Origin: CAVQKZ01 sp963837325
Lineage (GTDB): Bacteria > Actinomycetota > Actinomycetes > Mycobacteriales > Jatrophihabitantaceae
Assembly: GCA_963837325.1 (NCBI GenBank)
Contig: CAWIMV010000001.1
Span: 2,604,001 to 2,668,000, forward strand
Length of the DNA stretch: 64,000 bases
Reading direction: 5' to 3'
The position numbers were made by a program, and so were the translations under genes. A model generated the notes under the pieces. That model ran no database searches and was not told the DNA's origin. It saw only the letters and a list, made by a program, of their open reading frames with translations. Below are positions 1-8,219 of the stretch, piece after piece (position 1 is the stretch's first letter; each line of letters opens with the position of its first letter).

Positions 1-1045
1 TGTTCGCCGTTCCTGAGCCGCCGCCGGACTCGACCACGTCGGGATAGAGCGTCCCCTGCACGAGGAACTCGACGCTCTCGCCGTGCGCGCCGGCATCAGC
101 GACGACCTCGCGGGCCGCCGCCTCGAACACCCGGATGAACTCGCGGCCGATGATCTTGCGCTTCTCCTCCGGGTCGCTGACCCCGGCCAGCGCGTCGAGA
201 AACTGATCGACGGCGTCGATGACCTTGAGCCGCACTCCGGTAGCCGCGACGAAATCCCGCTCGACCTGCTCGGCCTCGCCCGCGCGCAGCAGTCCGTGGT
301 CGACGAAGACGCACGTCAGCTGATCACCGACCGCGCGCTGCACGAGTGCGGCGGCCACCGCGGAGTCGACGCCTCCGGACAGCCCGCACACCAACCGCTT
401 GTCTCCCACCTGAGCGCGGATGGTGGCGACCTGCTCGTCGATGATGTTGGCCTCGGTCCAGCTCGCGCGGGCGCCGGCGATGTCGTACAGGAAGTGCCGG
501 AGGATCGCCTGGCCGTGCTCGGAGTGCAGCACCTCGGGATGGAACTGCACGCCGGCCAGCCCGCGCGAGACGTCCTCGAACGCGGCAACCGGAGCGCCGA
601 TCGTCGACGCCGACACCGTGAACCCGGGCGGAGGAGTGGTCACCGCATCGCCGTGACTCATCCAGACCTGCTGCGCCGCCGGTAGTCCGCGCAGCAGCAC
701 GCCCGGCGCGGAGACCGTCAGCGCGGCCCGACCGAACTCCGAGTCGCCGGTGTGCGCGACCTCGCCGCCGAGGGCGTCGGCCATCGCCTGGAAGCCGTAG
801 CAGATCCCGAACACCGGGACCCCGGCCGTGAACAGCGCCGGATCGGTCTGCGGCGCCCCCGGCGTGTAGACGCTCGCCGGGCCGCCGGACAGGATGATCG
901 CCTTGGGCCGGCGGGCGACCAACTCGGTGATCGGTGTCGTGTGCGGAACGATCTCGGAGTAGACGTGGGCCTCGCGGACCCGCCGGGCGATCAGCTGCGC
1001 GTACTGGGCGCCATAGTCGACGACCAGCACGAGATCGGCCTGCAT
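1..1045 (-). CDS. guaA: GMP synthase (glutamine-hydrolysing), 3' end missing
   Basis: GuaA converts XMP to GMP using glutamine and ATP, the last step of guanine nucleotide synthesis. The ATG is at 1045 and 348 codons are visible before the window edge, so the C-terminal dimerisation part is absent. The glutamine amidotransferase domain comes first, with nucleophile Cys82 in FGICYG and the catalytic histidine in FHPEV. The ATP-pyrophosphatase domain follows, with P-loop SGGVDSA. The hexamer TAGACT (plus 1052-1057) ends 6 nt before the start codon and no Shine-Dalgarno is seen, so the message may be leaderless. It works with guaB at 9.8 kb. Identity is secure. Confidence 0.97.
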   Translation of the reverse strand, partial: MQADLVLVVDYGAQYAQLIARRVREAHVYSEIVPHTTPITELVARRPKAIILSGGPASVYTPGAPQTDPALFTAGVPVFGICYGFQAMADALGGEVAHTGDSEFGRAALTVSAPGVLLRGLPAAQQVWMSHGDAVTTPPPGFTVSASTIGAPVAAFEDVSRGLAGVQFHPEVLHSEHGQAILRHFLYDIAGARASWTEANIIDEQVATIRAQVGDKRLVCGLSGGVDSAVAAALVQRAVGDQLTCVFVDHGLLRAGEAEQVERDFVAATGVRLKVIDAVDQFLDALAGVSDPEEKRKIIGREFIRVFEAAAREVVADAGAHGESVEFLVQGTLYPDVVESGGGSGTAN

Positions 1046-1100
1046 GTTCGCAGTCTACGGACCGGCGGCGCCGAGCCAGGTTCTGTGGTGGGATCACAGC

Positions 1101-1628
1101 GTGGCGCGTTTCGTGGCGTTCCTTCGGGCGGTGAACCTCGGCCAGCGGAGGGTGAAGATGGCCACCGTCCGCGACGTGCTCTCCGGCCTCGGTTTGGACG
1201 ACGTGGACAGCTTCGCGAACAGCGGCAACCTGCTGTTCTCCGCCACCGGCCGGGCGTCCGACCACCAGGACGCCATCCGCTCGGCGCTGGAGGCCGAGTT
1301 CGGGCTGGAGCTCACGACGTTCGTCCGCACCGCCCGGCAGGTGCGGTCGCTGGCAACCGAGAAGCCGTTCGGCCCCATCGCCCGAGGGCACACGCACTTC
1401 GCACTGCTCACGTTGGCCCCGCTCACCGCCAAGGAGAGAAAGGCGGTCGCGGCCCTCTCCAACGGGCACGACGAGGTCGTCATCCGCGGCCGGGACGTGC
1501 ACTGGCTCATCCGCTCGCGCTCACCCGAGACCACGCTCGGAGCGAAGAAGTGGCAGGAGGCGCTGCCGGACAATCCGACGACGGCTCGCAACACGACGAT
1601 GCTCGAGCGATTGGTGCGAAAACTCTAG
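1101..1628 (+). CDS. DUF1697 family protein
   Basis: A 175-residue protein of unknown function. The N-terminus VARFVAFLRAVNLG and the SFANSGNLLF segment are typical of DUF1697, a small soluble actinobacterial family with no established activity. The GTG at 1101 is chosen because family members begin at this RAVNLG-containing strand; an ATG at 1044 would add 19 unconserved residues reaching into the divergent guaA start. Transcription is divergent from guaA across about 55 bp. No signal peptide or membrane segment is visible. Confidence 0.8.
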   Translation: MARFVAFLRAVNLGQRRVKMATVRDVLSGLGLDDVDSFANSGNLLFSATGRASDHQDAIRSALEAEFGLELTTFVRTARQVRSLATEKPFGPIARGHTHFALLTLAPLTAKERKAVAALSNGHDEVVIRGRDVHWLIRSRSPETTLGAKKWQEALPDNPTTARNTTMLERLVRKL

Positions 1629-1660
1629 GAAGCTGGCCGGGACGGCCTAGTGGCGGCCGG

Positions 1661-2578
1661 TCACGACGGCCACGGGTAACGCAGCCCGGTGAGGTCCTCG
1701 CTGACCTGCCAGAGCCGCCGGGCCAGGCGTTCGTCCTGCGCACACGCTGACAACCGGGCCGGGCCGATGCGTCCGCGGGTTTCGCCGAACCGTTGTGGAC
1801 CGGTGTAAAAACCGGGCTCGGCCTGCGTGGCCGCATACAGCGTCGGACGGGCGCCGGCCGCCGCCGACTGCGTGAAGACCTTGACCAGCATCGGGGCGAC
1901 CGTGCGCATCAGCGGCCGAGCACCCATCCCTTGGCGATCGCCAACGAGCCCGGTGGCGCAGAGGCCCGGGTGCGCCGCGACCGAGGTCAGCGCCAGGCCG
2001 CGGGTTGTGGCCGTCCGGTGCAGTTCCAGCGCGAACAGCAGGTTGGCCAGCTTTGAATTGGCGTACGCCTGTTGGGGGTGGTAACCGCGGCCGGCGTTGC
2101 CGTTCAGGACGTCTGCCGTTCCACCGTAGTGGGCGAGCGACGCGACGGTGACGACCCGGGGTTGCGGGGCTTCGAGCAGAGCCGGCAGCAGCAGGCCGGT
2201 GAGTGCGAAATGCCCGAGGTGGTTGGTACCGAACTGCAGCTCGAAACCGTCCTCGGTGGTGGCCGGCTTCGGCGGAGCCATGACTCCCGCGTTGTTGACG
2301 AGCACGTCGAGTCGGCCCGTCCAGGCGTCAGCGAACTTGCGGACGGACGCCATCGAGGCCAGGTCGAGCTCGGACACGTCGAGGTCGGCTCCAGGGACCC
2401 CCGAGCACACCCGCTGCGCCGCCCGCTTGCCCTTGCCGACGTCGCGGCACGCCAACACGACCCGCGCTCCGGCTGCGGCCAGGCCGCGAACGGTGTACCA
2501 CCCGATACCGGAGTTGCCGCCGGTTACCACGGCTGTGAGCCCAGTTACGTCTTGTAACCGTTGCGGGGTACGCCTCAC
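1661..2578 (-). CDS. Short-chain dehydrogenase/reductase
   Basis: A 305-residue NAD(P)-dependent oxidoreductase of the classical/extended SDR type, resembling retinol-dehydrogenase-like proteins. The cofactor glycine motif GGNSGIG lies near residue 20, NNAGVM marks the next strand, and the catalytic Ser (near VASLAHY) and YxxxK (YANSK) are present. The substrate cannot be predicted. The start is GTG at 2578, with TAGCTT (plus 2585-2590) ending 6 nt upstream, suggesting a leaderless transcript. It is divergent from corA with only 57 bp between the start codons. Confidence 0.88.
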   Translation of the reverse strand: MRRTPQRLQDVTGLTAVVTGGNSGIGWYTVRGLAAAGARVVLACRDVGKGKRAAQRVCSGVPGADLDVSELDLASMASVRKFADAWTGRLDVLVNNAGVMAPPKPATTEDGFELQFGTNHLGHFALTGLLLPALLEAPQPRVVTVASLAHYGGTADVLNGNAGRGYHPQQAYANSKLANLLFALELHRTATTRGLALTSVAAHPGLCATGLVGDRQGMGARPLMRTVAPMLVKVFTQSAAAGARPTLYAATQAEPGFYTGPQRFGETRGRIGPARLSACAQDERLARRLWQVSEDLTGLRYPWPS

Positions 2579-2635
2579 GGCCCAAAGCTACGCGCGGATG
2601 CGTGTGTTTCCCGTCGAGACCGGCACACTGGACCT

Positions 2636-3625
2636 ATGCCCACCCGCGCAGTGCGTACCCGCGTCTGGCGCAGTGGCACGCTCGAGGCCGAAGACTTTCC
2701 GCTGGAGCAGGTCTCGGACTACCTCGAACAACCCGACTGCCTCGTGTGGGCCGACCTCTGCGCGCCCGATCACGATCTGCTGTGCGAGCTCGCCGAAGAG
2801 CTCAGCCTCGACCAACACGCGATCGAGGACTCGGTGGCCGAACACGAGCGGCCCAAGGCGACCCGATACGCCACGCACCTGTTCCTGACGACATACGCGA
2901 TCACCCACGACGCGGCCACGCAGGACATCACCACCAGCCGAATCTCGGCGTTCAGCCTGCGCCGTGGGTTCGTGACCGTGCGACTCGATGACAACTTCGA
3001 CATGGACGAGGTGGTCACGCGCTGGGACGACAACGCCGACCTGATCAAGTACGGCCCGAAGGCGCTGATCCACGGGCTGCTCGACGTGATCGTCGACGGG
3101 TACTTCGAGACCGTCCAATCGATGGACGACGAGATCGAGCACATCGAGGACTTGCTGTTCGACGAGCGGTCCAGCGTGACCCGCGACCTGCAGCGCGGAA
3201 CGTTCGCGTTGCGCAAGGCGCTCGTGCAAGTTCGGCGCGCCATCCTGCCCATGCGCGAGGTCGTGAACACGGTGATGCGGCGGGTGGCCGAGGATGACCA
3301 CAACTCCGAACTGGCGCCGTACTACGAGGATCTGTACGACCACGTGCTGCGCGCGGCCGAGTGGACCGAGTCCCTGCGCGACATCATCTCCTCGATCTTC
3401 GAGACGAATCTGTCGCTGGCGGACGCGCGGATGAACGCGGTCATGAAGAAGCTGACGTCTTGGGCTGCGATCATCGCGGTTCCCACGGCGGTGACTGGCT
3501 ACTTCGGGCAGAACATTCCGTTCCCTGGGTTCGGGCACGCCTCGGGGTTCTGGACGAGCGTGGTGGTCATCGTGCTCAGCAGCGTGGCCCTGTACGTCCT
3601 GTTCAAACGCAAGGACTGGCTGTAG
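2636..3625 (+). CDS. corA: CorA-family magnesium/cobalt transporter
   Basis: A 329-residue inner-membrane divalent-cation channel of the CorA/2-TM-GxN family. A long cytoplasmic domain is followed by two C-terminal transmembrane helices (AAIIAVPTAVTGYF, then WTSVVVIVLSSVALYVLF) and a basic KRKDWL end. The pore signature between the helices reads FGQN rather than the canonical YGMN. The ATG at 2636 is preferred over an in-frame codon at 2561 because it gives the usual family length and has CACACT (2624-2629) ending 6 nt upstream with no Shine-Dalgarno. It converges with the hydrolase gene that ends at 3636. Confidence 0.9.
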   Translation: MPTRAVRTRVWRSGTLEAEDFPLEQVSDYLEQPDCLVWADLCAPDHDLLCELAEELSLDQHAIEDSVAEHERPKATRYATHLFLTTYAITHDAATQDITTSRISAFSLRRGFVTVRLDDNFDMDEVVTRWDDNADLIKYGPKALIHGLLDVIVDGYFETVQSMDDEIEHIEDLLFDERSSVTRDLQRGTFALRKALVQVRRAILPMREVVNTVMRRVAEDDHNSELAPYYEDLYDHVLRAAEWTESLRDIISSIFETNLSLADARMNAVMKKLTSWAAIIAVPTAVTGYFGQNIPFPGFGHASGFWTSVVVIVLSSVALYVLFKRKDWL

Positions 3626-3635
3626 GACGGCCGGA

Positions 3636-4475
3636 TCACCAAAGCGATGGATTGACTGGAGGCACGTCGTCCAAGAACGCGGTGATCATCGGCTCGAGGG
3701 TCGGTACGGCGGCCGGGATCGACGTGTGCGAACTCGCAGGGAGGATGGCGAGCCGGGCTTGCGGGACATCGGTGATCGCTCCCGTCGCCGCCGCCGCCTC
3801 GTCGCCGCCACCACGCAGCTTGAACATCGCTATGGCGTGCTCGGGCTTCACCCCATCCGCATCTCCCACGATGACCATTGTCTTGGCTTTGATCGACCGC
3901 ATCTGCTCGTCGCTGATGTTCTGGTCGTCGAGGCCTAGCACCCTCATCTTCTCGACATAGGCGCCGAACGCTTCGGAATCGGCAGTGTGCTGACGGAATG
4001 CCTCGCTGACTGGCGTGCCCGCGAAGAAGTCGGCGGAGAGAGCCTCGAGCCCTTGCCAGATCGAGGGATACCAGCCGTCCCGGCGGTAGGGGGCGCCCAA
4101 GGTGATGAGCTTGCTGACCAGCTGCGGGTGACGCAGCGCCAACTGCAACCCGACTGCACCACCCTGCGAGTAGCCCATCACGTCGGCCCGCTCGACCGCC
4201 AAGGCGCGCAGCAACGCCGCGGCATCGTCGGCGAACTGCTCGTATGACATCTGCCGTGGCGCATCCGCCGTCCGGCCGTGTCCCTGTTGGTCGAAAACGA
4301 TGACCGGGCGCGTGGCGACGAAGGCGGCCACCCACTGCGTCATCGCGCTGGTGGACTGAAAGGCACCGGGAATGAGCAGCAACGGCACCCCCTCGGATGC
4401 CCCCGGCTCACCATGCGCTTCGTAGTAGAGCTGGAGTCCATTGATCGGAAGATGACCGCTGCGCGCAGGCTTCAT
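3636..4475 (-). CDS. Alpha/beta hydrolase
   Basis: A 279-residue soluble alpha/beta-fold hydrolase of unknown substrate. The nucleophile elbow GYSQGG places Ser103; the oxyanion strand LLLIPGAF, the FDQQGHGRT loop, an acid in VGDADGV and a histidine in PASSHTS complete the expected triad. The ATG at 4475 is supported by TATTGT (plus 4482-4487) ending 6 nt upstream. An alternative TTG at 4514 has a GGGAGAG sequence ahead of it and would make the protein 13 residues longer, only 4 nt after the fbiC stop. Both remain possible. Confidence 0.85.
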   Translation of the reverse strand: MKPARSGHLPINGLQLYYEAHGEPGASEGVPLLLIPGAFQSTSAMTQWVAAFVATRPVIVFDQQGHGRTADAPRQMSYEQFADDAAALLRALAVERADVMGYSQGGAVGLQLALRHPQLVSKLITLGAPYRRDGWYPSIWQGLEALSADFFAGTPVSEAFRQHTADSEAFGAYVEKMRVLGLDDQNISDEQMRSIKAKTMVIVGDADGVKPEHAIAMFKLRGGGDEAAAATGAITDVPQARLAILPASSHTSIPAAVPTLEPMITAFLDDVPPVNPSLW

Positions 4476-4518
4476 GCCGCGACAATATGACCGGCCGTCG
4501 CCGGCCGGGGACAAGCCG

Positions 4519-7074
4519 CTACTCTCCCGCGACGGCAGCCAGGCTGGGGAGTGTGCCGGTGAAGGTGCCGGCGGCGGCCCGGCGTTCGGCGCTGACCGGG
4601 CCGTAGAGGGTGTCGCGCTGGCGGGTCGTGCGCCCGGGCAGCCCGCCGACGATCTCGCGCAACTGGGCCACGGTCTTGGCCGAGCCGTGCTGGCTGCCGG
4701 CCATCCGGCTGATCGTCTCCTCCATCAGCGTCCCGCCGAGATCGTTGACGCCGCCGGAGAGCATCTGCCGCGAGCCTTCGACGCCGAGCTTGACCCACGA
4801 GCACTGGATGTTGTCGATGCGCCCGTGCAGCAGGATCCGGGCCATCGCGTGCACGACGCGGTTCTCGCGCAGCGTGGGTCCGGGCCGGGCCACGCCCGCG
4901 AGGTAGATCGGCGCGTTGGTGTGGATGAACGGCAGCCCGACGAACTCGGTGAAACCCCCGGTCTGATCCTGGATCCGGGCCAACACCCGTAGGTGCCCGA
5001 GCCAGTGCGCCGGGTTGTCGACGTGGCCGTACATCATCGTCGAGGACGAGCGGATGCCGAGTTCGTGCGCAGTGGTGACGACCTCGATCCAGGTCGCCGC
5101 CGGCAGCTTGCCCTTGGTGAGCAGCCAGCGCACGTCGTCGTCGAGAATCTCCGCAGCCGTGCCCGGTATCGTCCCGAGGCCGGCCTCGCGGGCGGCGGCG
5201 AGCCAGTCGCGAATGGAAAGCCCGGTGCGCGAGGCGCCGTTGACGACCTCCATCGGACTGAACGCGTGCACGTGCATGTCCGGCGCGCGCCGCTTCACCT
5301 CAGCCGCGATGTCGAAGTAGGCCGTGCCCGGTAGGTCAGGGTGGATGCCGCCCTGCATGCACACCTCGGTGGCACCGAGGGCCCAGGCCTCCCCGACCCG
5401 GTCGCCGACCTGCTCGAGCGAGAGCGTGTAGGCGTCGGCGTCGGTGCGGCGCTGGGCGAACGCGCAGAACCGGCAGCCGGTGTAGCACACGTTGGTGAAG
5501 TTGATGTTGCGGTTGACGACGTAGGTGACCTCGTCGCCGACGGTGTCCTGCCGCAGCCGGTCGGCCAGCGCGGCGATCGCATCCAGCTCCCGGCCGTCGG
5601 CGTGGAACAGCGCCAACGCGTCCGCGTCCGACAGCCCGGCCGGGTCGTGCTCGGCGTGGCGCAACGCGGCCAGGACGTCGCTGTCGAACCGCGCCGGAGC
5701 TGCGCCGCCGACCCGCACCGCGTCCTCGCGCACCGCATCCCAATCGCCGTACACGTTGTCGAAGTCGTCGCGTCGGTCGCTCGTGCGGCCCTCAGCGTCG
5801 ATGGCCGTATGCAGGTCGACCCGGCCGTCCGCACTCCAACCGTCGTCAGGCTCCTGCCACGGAAGGCCCGCAGCGACGGCACCGTCACGGGCCACGCCTG
5901 TCGCCGGGTCGGCCAGCGCGGTGACGTGGGGCAGCACGCGCGGGTCCAGCCACGGCTCCCCCGCCTGCACGTAGTGCGGGTACACCGTCAGCCGCTCGAC
6001 CAGCCGGAACCCCGCGTCGGCCGAACGGGCGGCCAACTCCTCGATTTGCGGCCACGGGCGTTCGGGATTGACGTGATCGGGCGTCAGCGGCGAAACGCCG
6101 CCCCAGTCGTCGATCCCGGCGCGCAGCAGCAGCGCGAACTCCGCACCGATCAGGTTCGGCGGCGCCTGGATCCGCGCCGACGGTCCGAGCACCAGCCGAG
6201 TGACCGCCACCGTCGCGGCCAGGTCGGCGATCTCTGCGTCCGGCATCCGGGCCATCGCGGTGTCGGGTTTGGCCCGGAAGTTCTGCACGATCACTTCCTG
6301 CACGCCATTGTAGGCGCGGGCCACGCGGCGAATGGCGAAGATCGAATCGGCCCGTTCGGCCAGCGTCTCGCCGATTCCGATCAGGATGCCGGTGGTGAAC
6401 GGGACGTTGGAGCGCCCGGCGTCCTCAAGCACCCGCAGCCGTACTGCGGGGTCCTTGTCCGGCGAGCCGAAGTGGGCGCCGTGCGGGTCCTCGAACAGCC
6501 GCCGCGACGTCGTCTCCAGCATCATGCCCATCGACGGCGCCACCGGCTTGAGCCGCTGCAATTCGGCCCAGGTCATCACCCCGGGGTTCAGGTGCGGCAG
6601 CAGCCCGGTGCGCTCCAGCACCAGGATCGCCATCGCCCGGACGTAGGCCAGCGTGTCGTCGTAGCCGTGCGCGTCGAGCCATTCGCGGGCAGCCGGCCAA
6701 CGGTCCTCGGGCCGGTCGCCGAGGGTGAACAGCGCTTCCTTGCAACCCATCAGCCGGCCCTGTTCGGCGATGGCCAGCACCTGGTCCGGCGACAAGTAGA
6801 TCTCGTCGACGCGGTTGGGCGTGGTCGCGAACGTGCAGTAGTGGCAGCGATCGCGGCACAGCCGGGTCAGCGGGATGAACACCTTGCGCGAGTAGGTGAC
6901 CACGCCCGGACGCCCGGCCGCCGCCAACCCGGAATCGCGCACCCGTGATGCTGACGTGCACAGGTCGACCAGATCGTCGTCGCGGGCCGACAGCAGGATC
7001 TCGGCCTCGGTCGCGTCAAGAGTGACCCCATCACGCGCCCTGCGTAGCGCCCTGCGCAGCCCCGAATTCGTCAT
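4519..7074 (-). CDS. fbiC: FO synthase, fused CofG-CofH (FbiC)
   Basis: An 851-residue two-domain radical SAM enzyme that builds 7,8-didemethyl-8-hydroxy-5-deazariboflavin (FO), the chromophore of coenzyme F420, from tyrosine and the flavin precursor 5-amino-6-ribitylamino-uracil. The N-terminal CofG half carries cluster cysteines C73, C77 and C80 (CRDRCHYC); the C-terminal CofH half carries C530, C534 and C537 (CYTGCRFC). The fused architecture is usual in actinobacteria, whereas archaea keep separate subunits. It lies directly downstream of an Fgd1-like gene on the same strand (38-bp gap), so cofactor synthesis and a cofactor-using enzyme may be co-expressed. Confidence 0.97.
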   Translation of the reverse strand: MTNSGLRRALRRARDGVTLDATEAEILLSARDDDLVDLCTSASRVRDSGLAAAGRPGVVTYSRKVFIPLTRLCRDRCHYCTFATTPNRVDEIYLSPDQVLAIAEQGRLMGCKEALFTLGDRPEDRWPAAREWLDAHGYDDTLAYVRAMAILVLERTGLLPHLNPGVMTWAELQRLKPVAPSMGMMLETTSRRLFEDPHGAHFGSPDKDPAVRLRVLEDAGRSNVPFTTGILIGIGETLAERADSIFAIRRVARAYNGVQEVIVQNFRAKPDTAMARMPDAEIADLAATVAVTRLVLGPSARIQAPPNLIGAEFALLLRAGIDDWGGVSPLTPDHVNPERPWPQIEELAARSADAGFRLVERLTVYPHYVQAGEPWLDPRVLPHVTALADPATGVARDGAVAAGLPWQEPDDGWSADGRVDLHTAIDAEGRTSDRRDDFDNVYGDWDAVREDAVRVGGAAPARFDSDVLAALRHAEHDPAGLSDADALALFHADGRELDAIAALADRLRQDTVGDEVTYVVNRNINFTNVCYTGCRFCAFAQRRTDADAYTLSLEQVGDRVGEAWALGATEVCMQGGIHPDLPGTAYFDIAAEVKRRAPDMHVHAFSPMEVVNGASRTGLSIRDWLAAAREAGLGTIPGTAAEILDDDVRWLLTKGKLPAATWIEVVTTAHELGIRSSSTMMYGHVDNPAHWLGHLRVLARIQDQTGGFTEFVGLPFIHTNAPIYLAGVARPGPTLRENRVVHAMARILLHGRIDNIQCSWVKLGVEGSRQMLSGGVNDLGGTLMEETISRMAGSQHGSAKTVAQLREIVGGLPGRTTRQRDTLYGPVSAERRAAAGTFTGTLPSLAAVAGE

Positions 7075-7111
7075 TTCAACCCCAACCCGTGCCAGGCAGT
7101 GGCATTCCCGG

Positions 7112-8119
7112 TCAGGACGACTCCCGCAATCGCGGCAGGATCTCGTCGCCGTAGAGGCGCAGGAAGCGGTCTTGGTCCGGGCCGGGGGCGTGGAAGACGA
7201 GATGGTTGAAGCCCAGGTCGAGGTAGCGGCGGATGGCGGTGACGTGCTCCTCCGGGTCGGTGGACACGATGAACCGGCTGGCCGTGCGCTCGACCGGCAG
7301 CTCGTCGGCCAACCGCTGCATCTCGACCGGGTCCTCGACGCCGGCCTTCTGCTCCGGCGTCAGCGCCAGGGCGCCCCAGAAGTGAGTAGCAGCCATCGCG
7401 GCGTCGCGGTCGTGGTCGAAGGACACCTTGACCTCGATCATCATGTCCAGGTCACTGACCTTGCGGCCAGCCTTCTCCGCGCCCTCGGCCACCGCGGGCA
7501 GCAGAGTGTCGGTGTAGAGCTCCGGCGCCTTGCCGGACGTCGTGATGTACCCATCGCCGGCCCGCCCGGCGTAGCGCGTCGCGGCCGGGCCCGAGCCGGC
7601 GAGGTAGATCGGCACCGGCTGGTCGGGCCGGTCGTAGATCGTCGCGTTGTCGGTGCGGTAGTACTCGCCCTCGAACGTGACGCGCTCCTCCGACCACAGC
7701 TTGCGGATGAGCGCCACCGCCTCCCGGAAGCGGGCGAAGCGCTCCTTGCCCTCCGGCCAGGTCAGGCCCAGGGCCGACTCATTCAACGATTCGCCCGTGC
7801 CCATCCCGAGCACGACCCGGCCCGGGTTCAGGCAGCCGAGCGTGGCGAACGCCTGAGCCACGATCGCCGGGTGATAGCGGAACGTCGGCGTCAGCACACT
7901 GGTGCCGATCGTTATTCGTTCGGTGCTCGCACCGAGCGCGCCGAGCCAGGACATCGCGAACGGCGCGTGCCCGCCGTCGTGGCGCCAGGGCTGGAGATGG
8001 TCGCTGACGAACACCGAGTCGAAGCCGACCTCCTCGGCCAACACGCCGTAGCCCAGCAACTCGCGCGGGGGGAACTGCTCGTTGGAGGCCTTGTAACCCA
8101 ATCTTATTTGCGCGCTCAC
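7112..8119 (-). CDS. fgd1: F420-dependent glucose-6-phosphate dehydrogenase-like LLM enzyme
   Basis: A 335-residue TIM-barrel luciferase-like F420 oxidoreductase. It strongly resembles mycobacterial Fgd1, which oxidises glucose-6-phosphate while reducing F420: shared blocks include LGYKAS near the N-terminus, SDHLQPWRH (His41 and Trp45 match the known catalytic His/Trp), GTSVLTPTFRY and GTGE, plus the HLVFHAPG end. The GTG at 8119 is chosen for a GGAG 6 nt upstream and because the length then matches Fgd1; an ATG further upstream would add 19 residues encoded within the repeat-bearing gap. It is followed by fbiC. Substrate assignment rests on similarity only. Confidence 0.88.
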   Translation of the reverse strand: MSAQIRLGYKASNEQFPPRELLGYGVLAEEVGFDSVFVSDHLQPWRHDGGHAPFAMSWLGALGASTERITIGTSVLTPTFRYHPAIVAQAFATLGCLNPGRVVLGMGTGESLNESALGLTWPEGKERFARFREAVALIRKLWSEERVTFEGEYYRTDNATIYDRPDQPVPIYLAGSGPAATRYAGRAGDGYITTSGKAPELYTDTLLPAVAEGAEKAGRKVSDLDMMIEVKVSFDHDRDAAMAATHFWGALALTPEQKAGVEDPVEMQRLADELPVERTASRFIVSTDPEEHVTAIRRYLDLGFNHLVFHAPGPDQDRFLRLYGDEILPRLRESS

Positions 8120-8137
8120 GCGTCTCTCCGTCTCCAC

Positions 8138-8219
8138 CGCTCGCTGGCGCTCGGGTGGATCCGTCGATCCACACACGCCTTCGGCATGTGAGCGCAGTTC
8201 TTCGCGCGAGCGCTCATCG
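8138..8219 (-). repeat. Intergenic repeat copy A (rearranged)
   Basis: The guaB3-fgd1 gap contains two modules of the repeat found three times in the ribosomal operon. Read on the transcribed strand, GATGAGCGCTCGCGCGAAG (within 8198-8219) is identical to copies B and D, and its TGA is the guaB3 stop codon. A second module at 8138-8153 (plus CGCTCGCTGGCGCTCG) matches copy D at 15 of 16 positions but in a different order. Between them is a perfect 7-bp hairpin, GTGGATC/GATCCAC, at 8155-8172. Confidence 0.6.

Noticed and set aside
4993..6948. A 535-codon open frame opposite fbiC
   Set aside because: It is the GC-rich shadow of a strongly conserved gene, with no recognisable domain and arginine-rich content.
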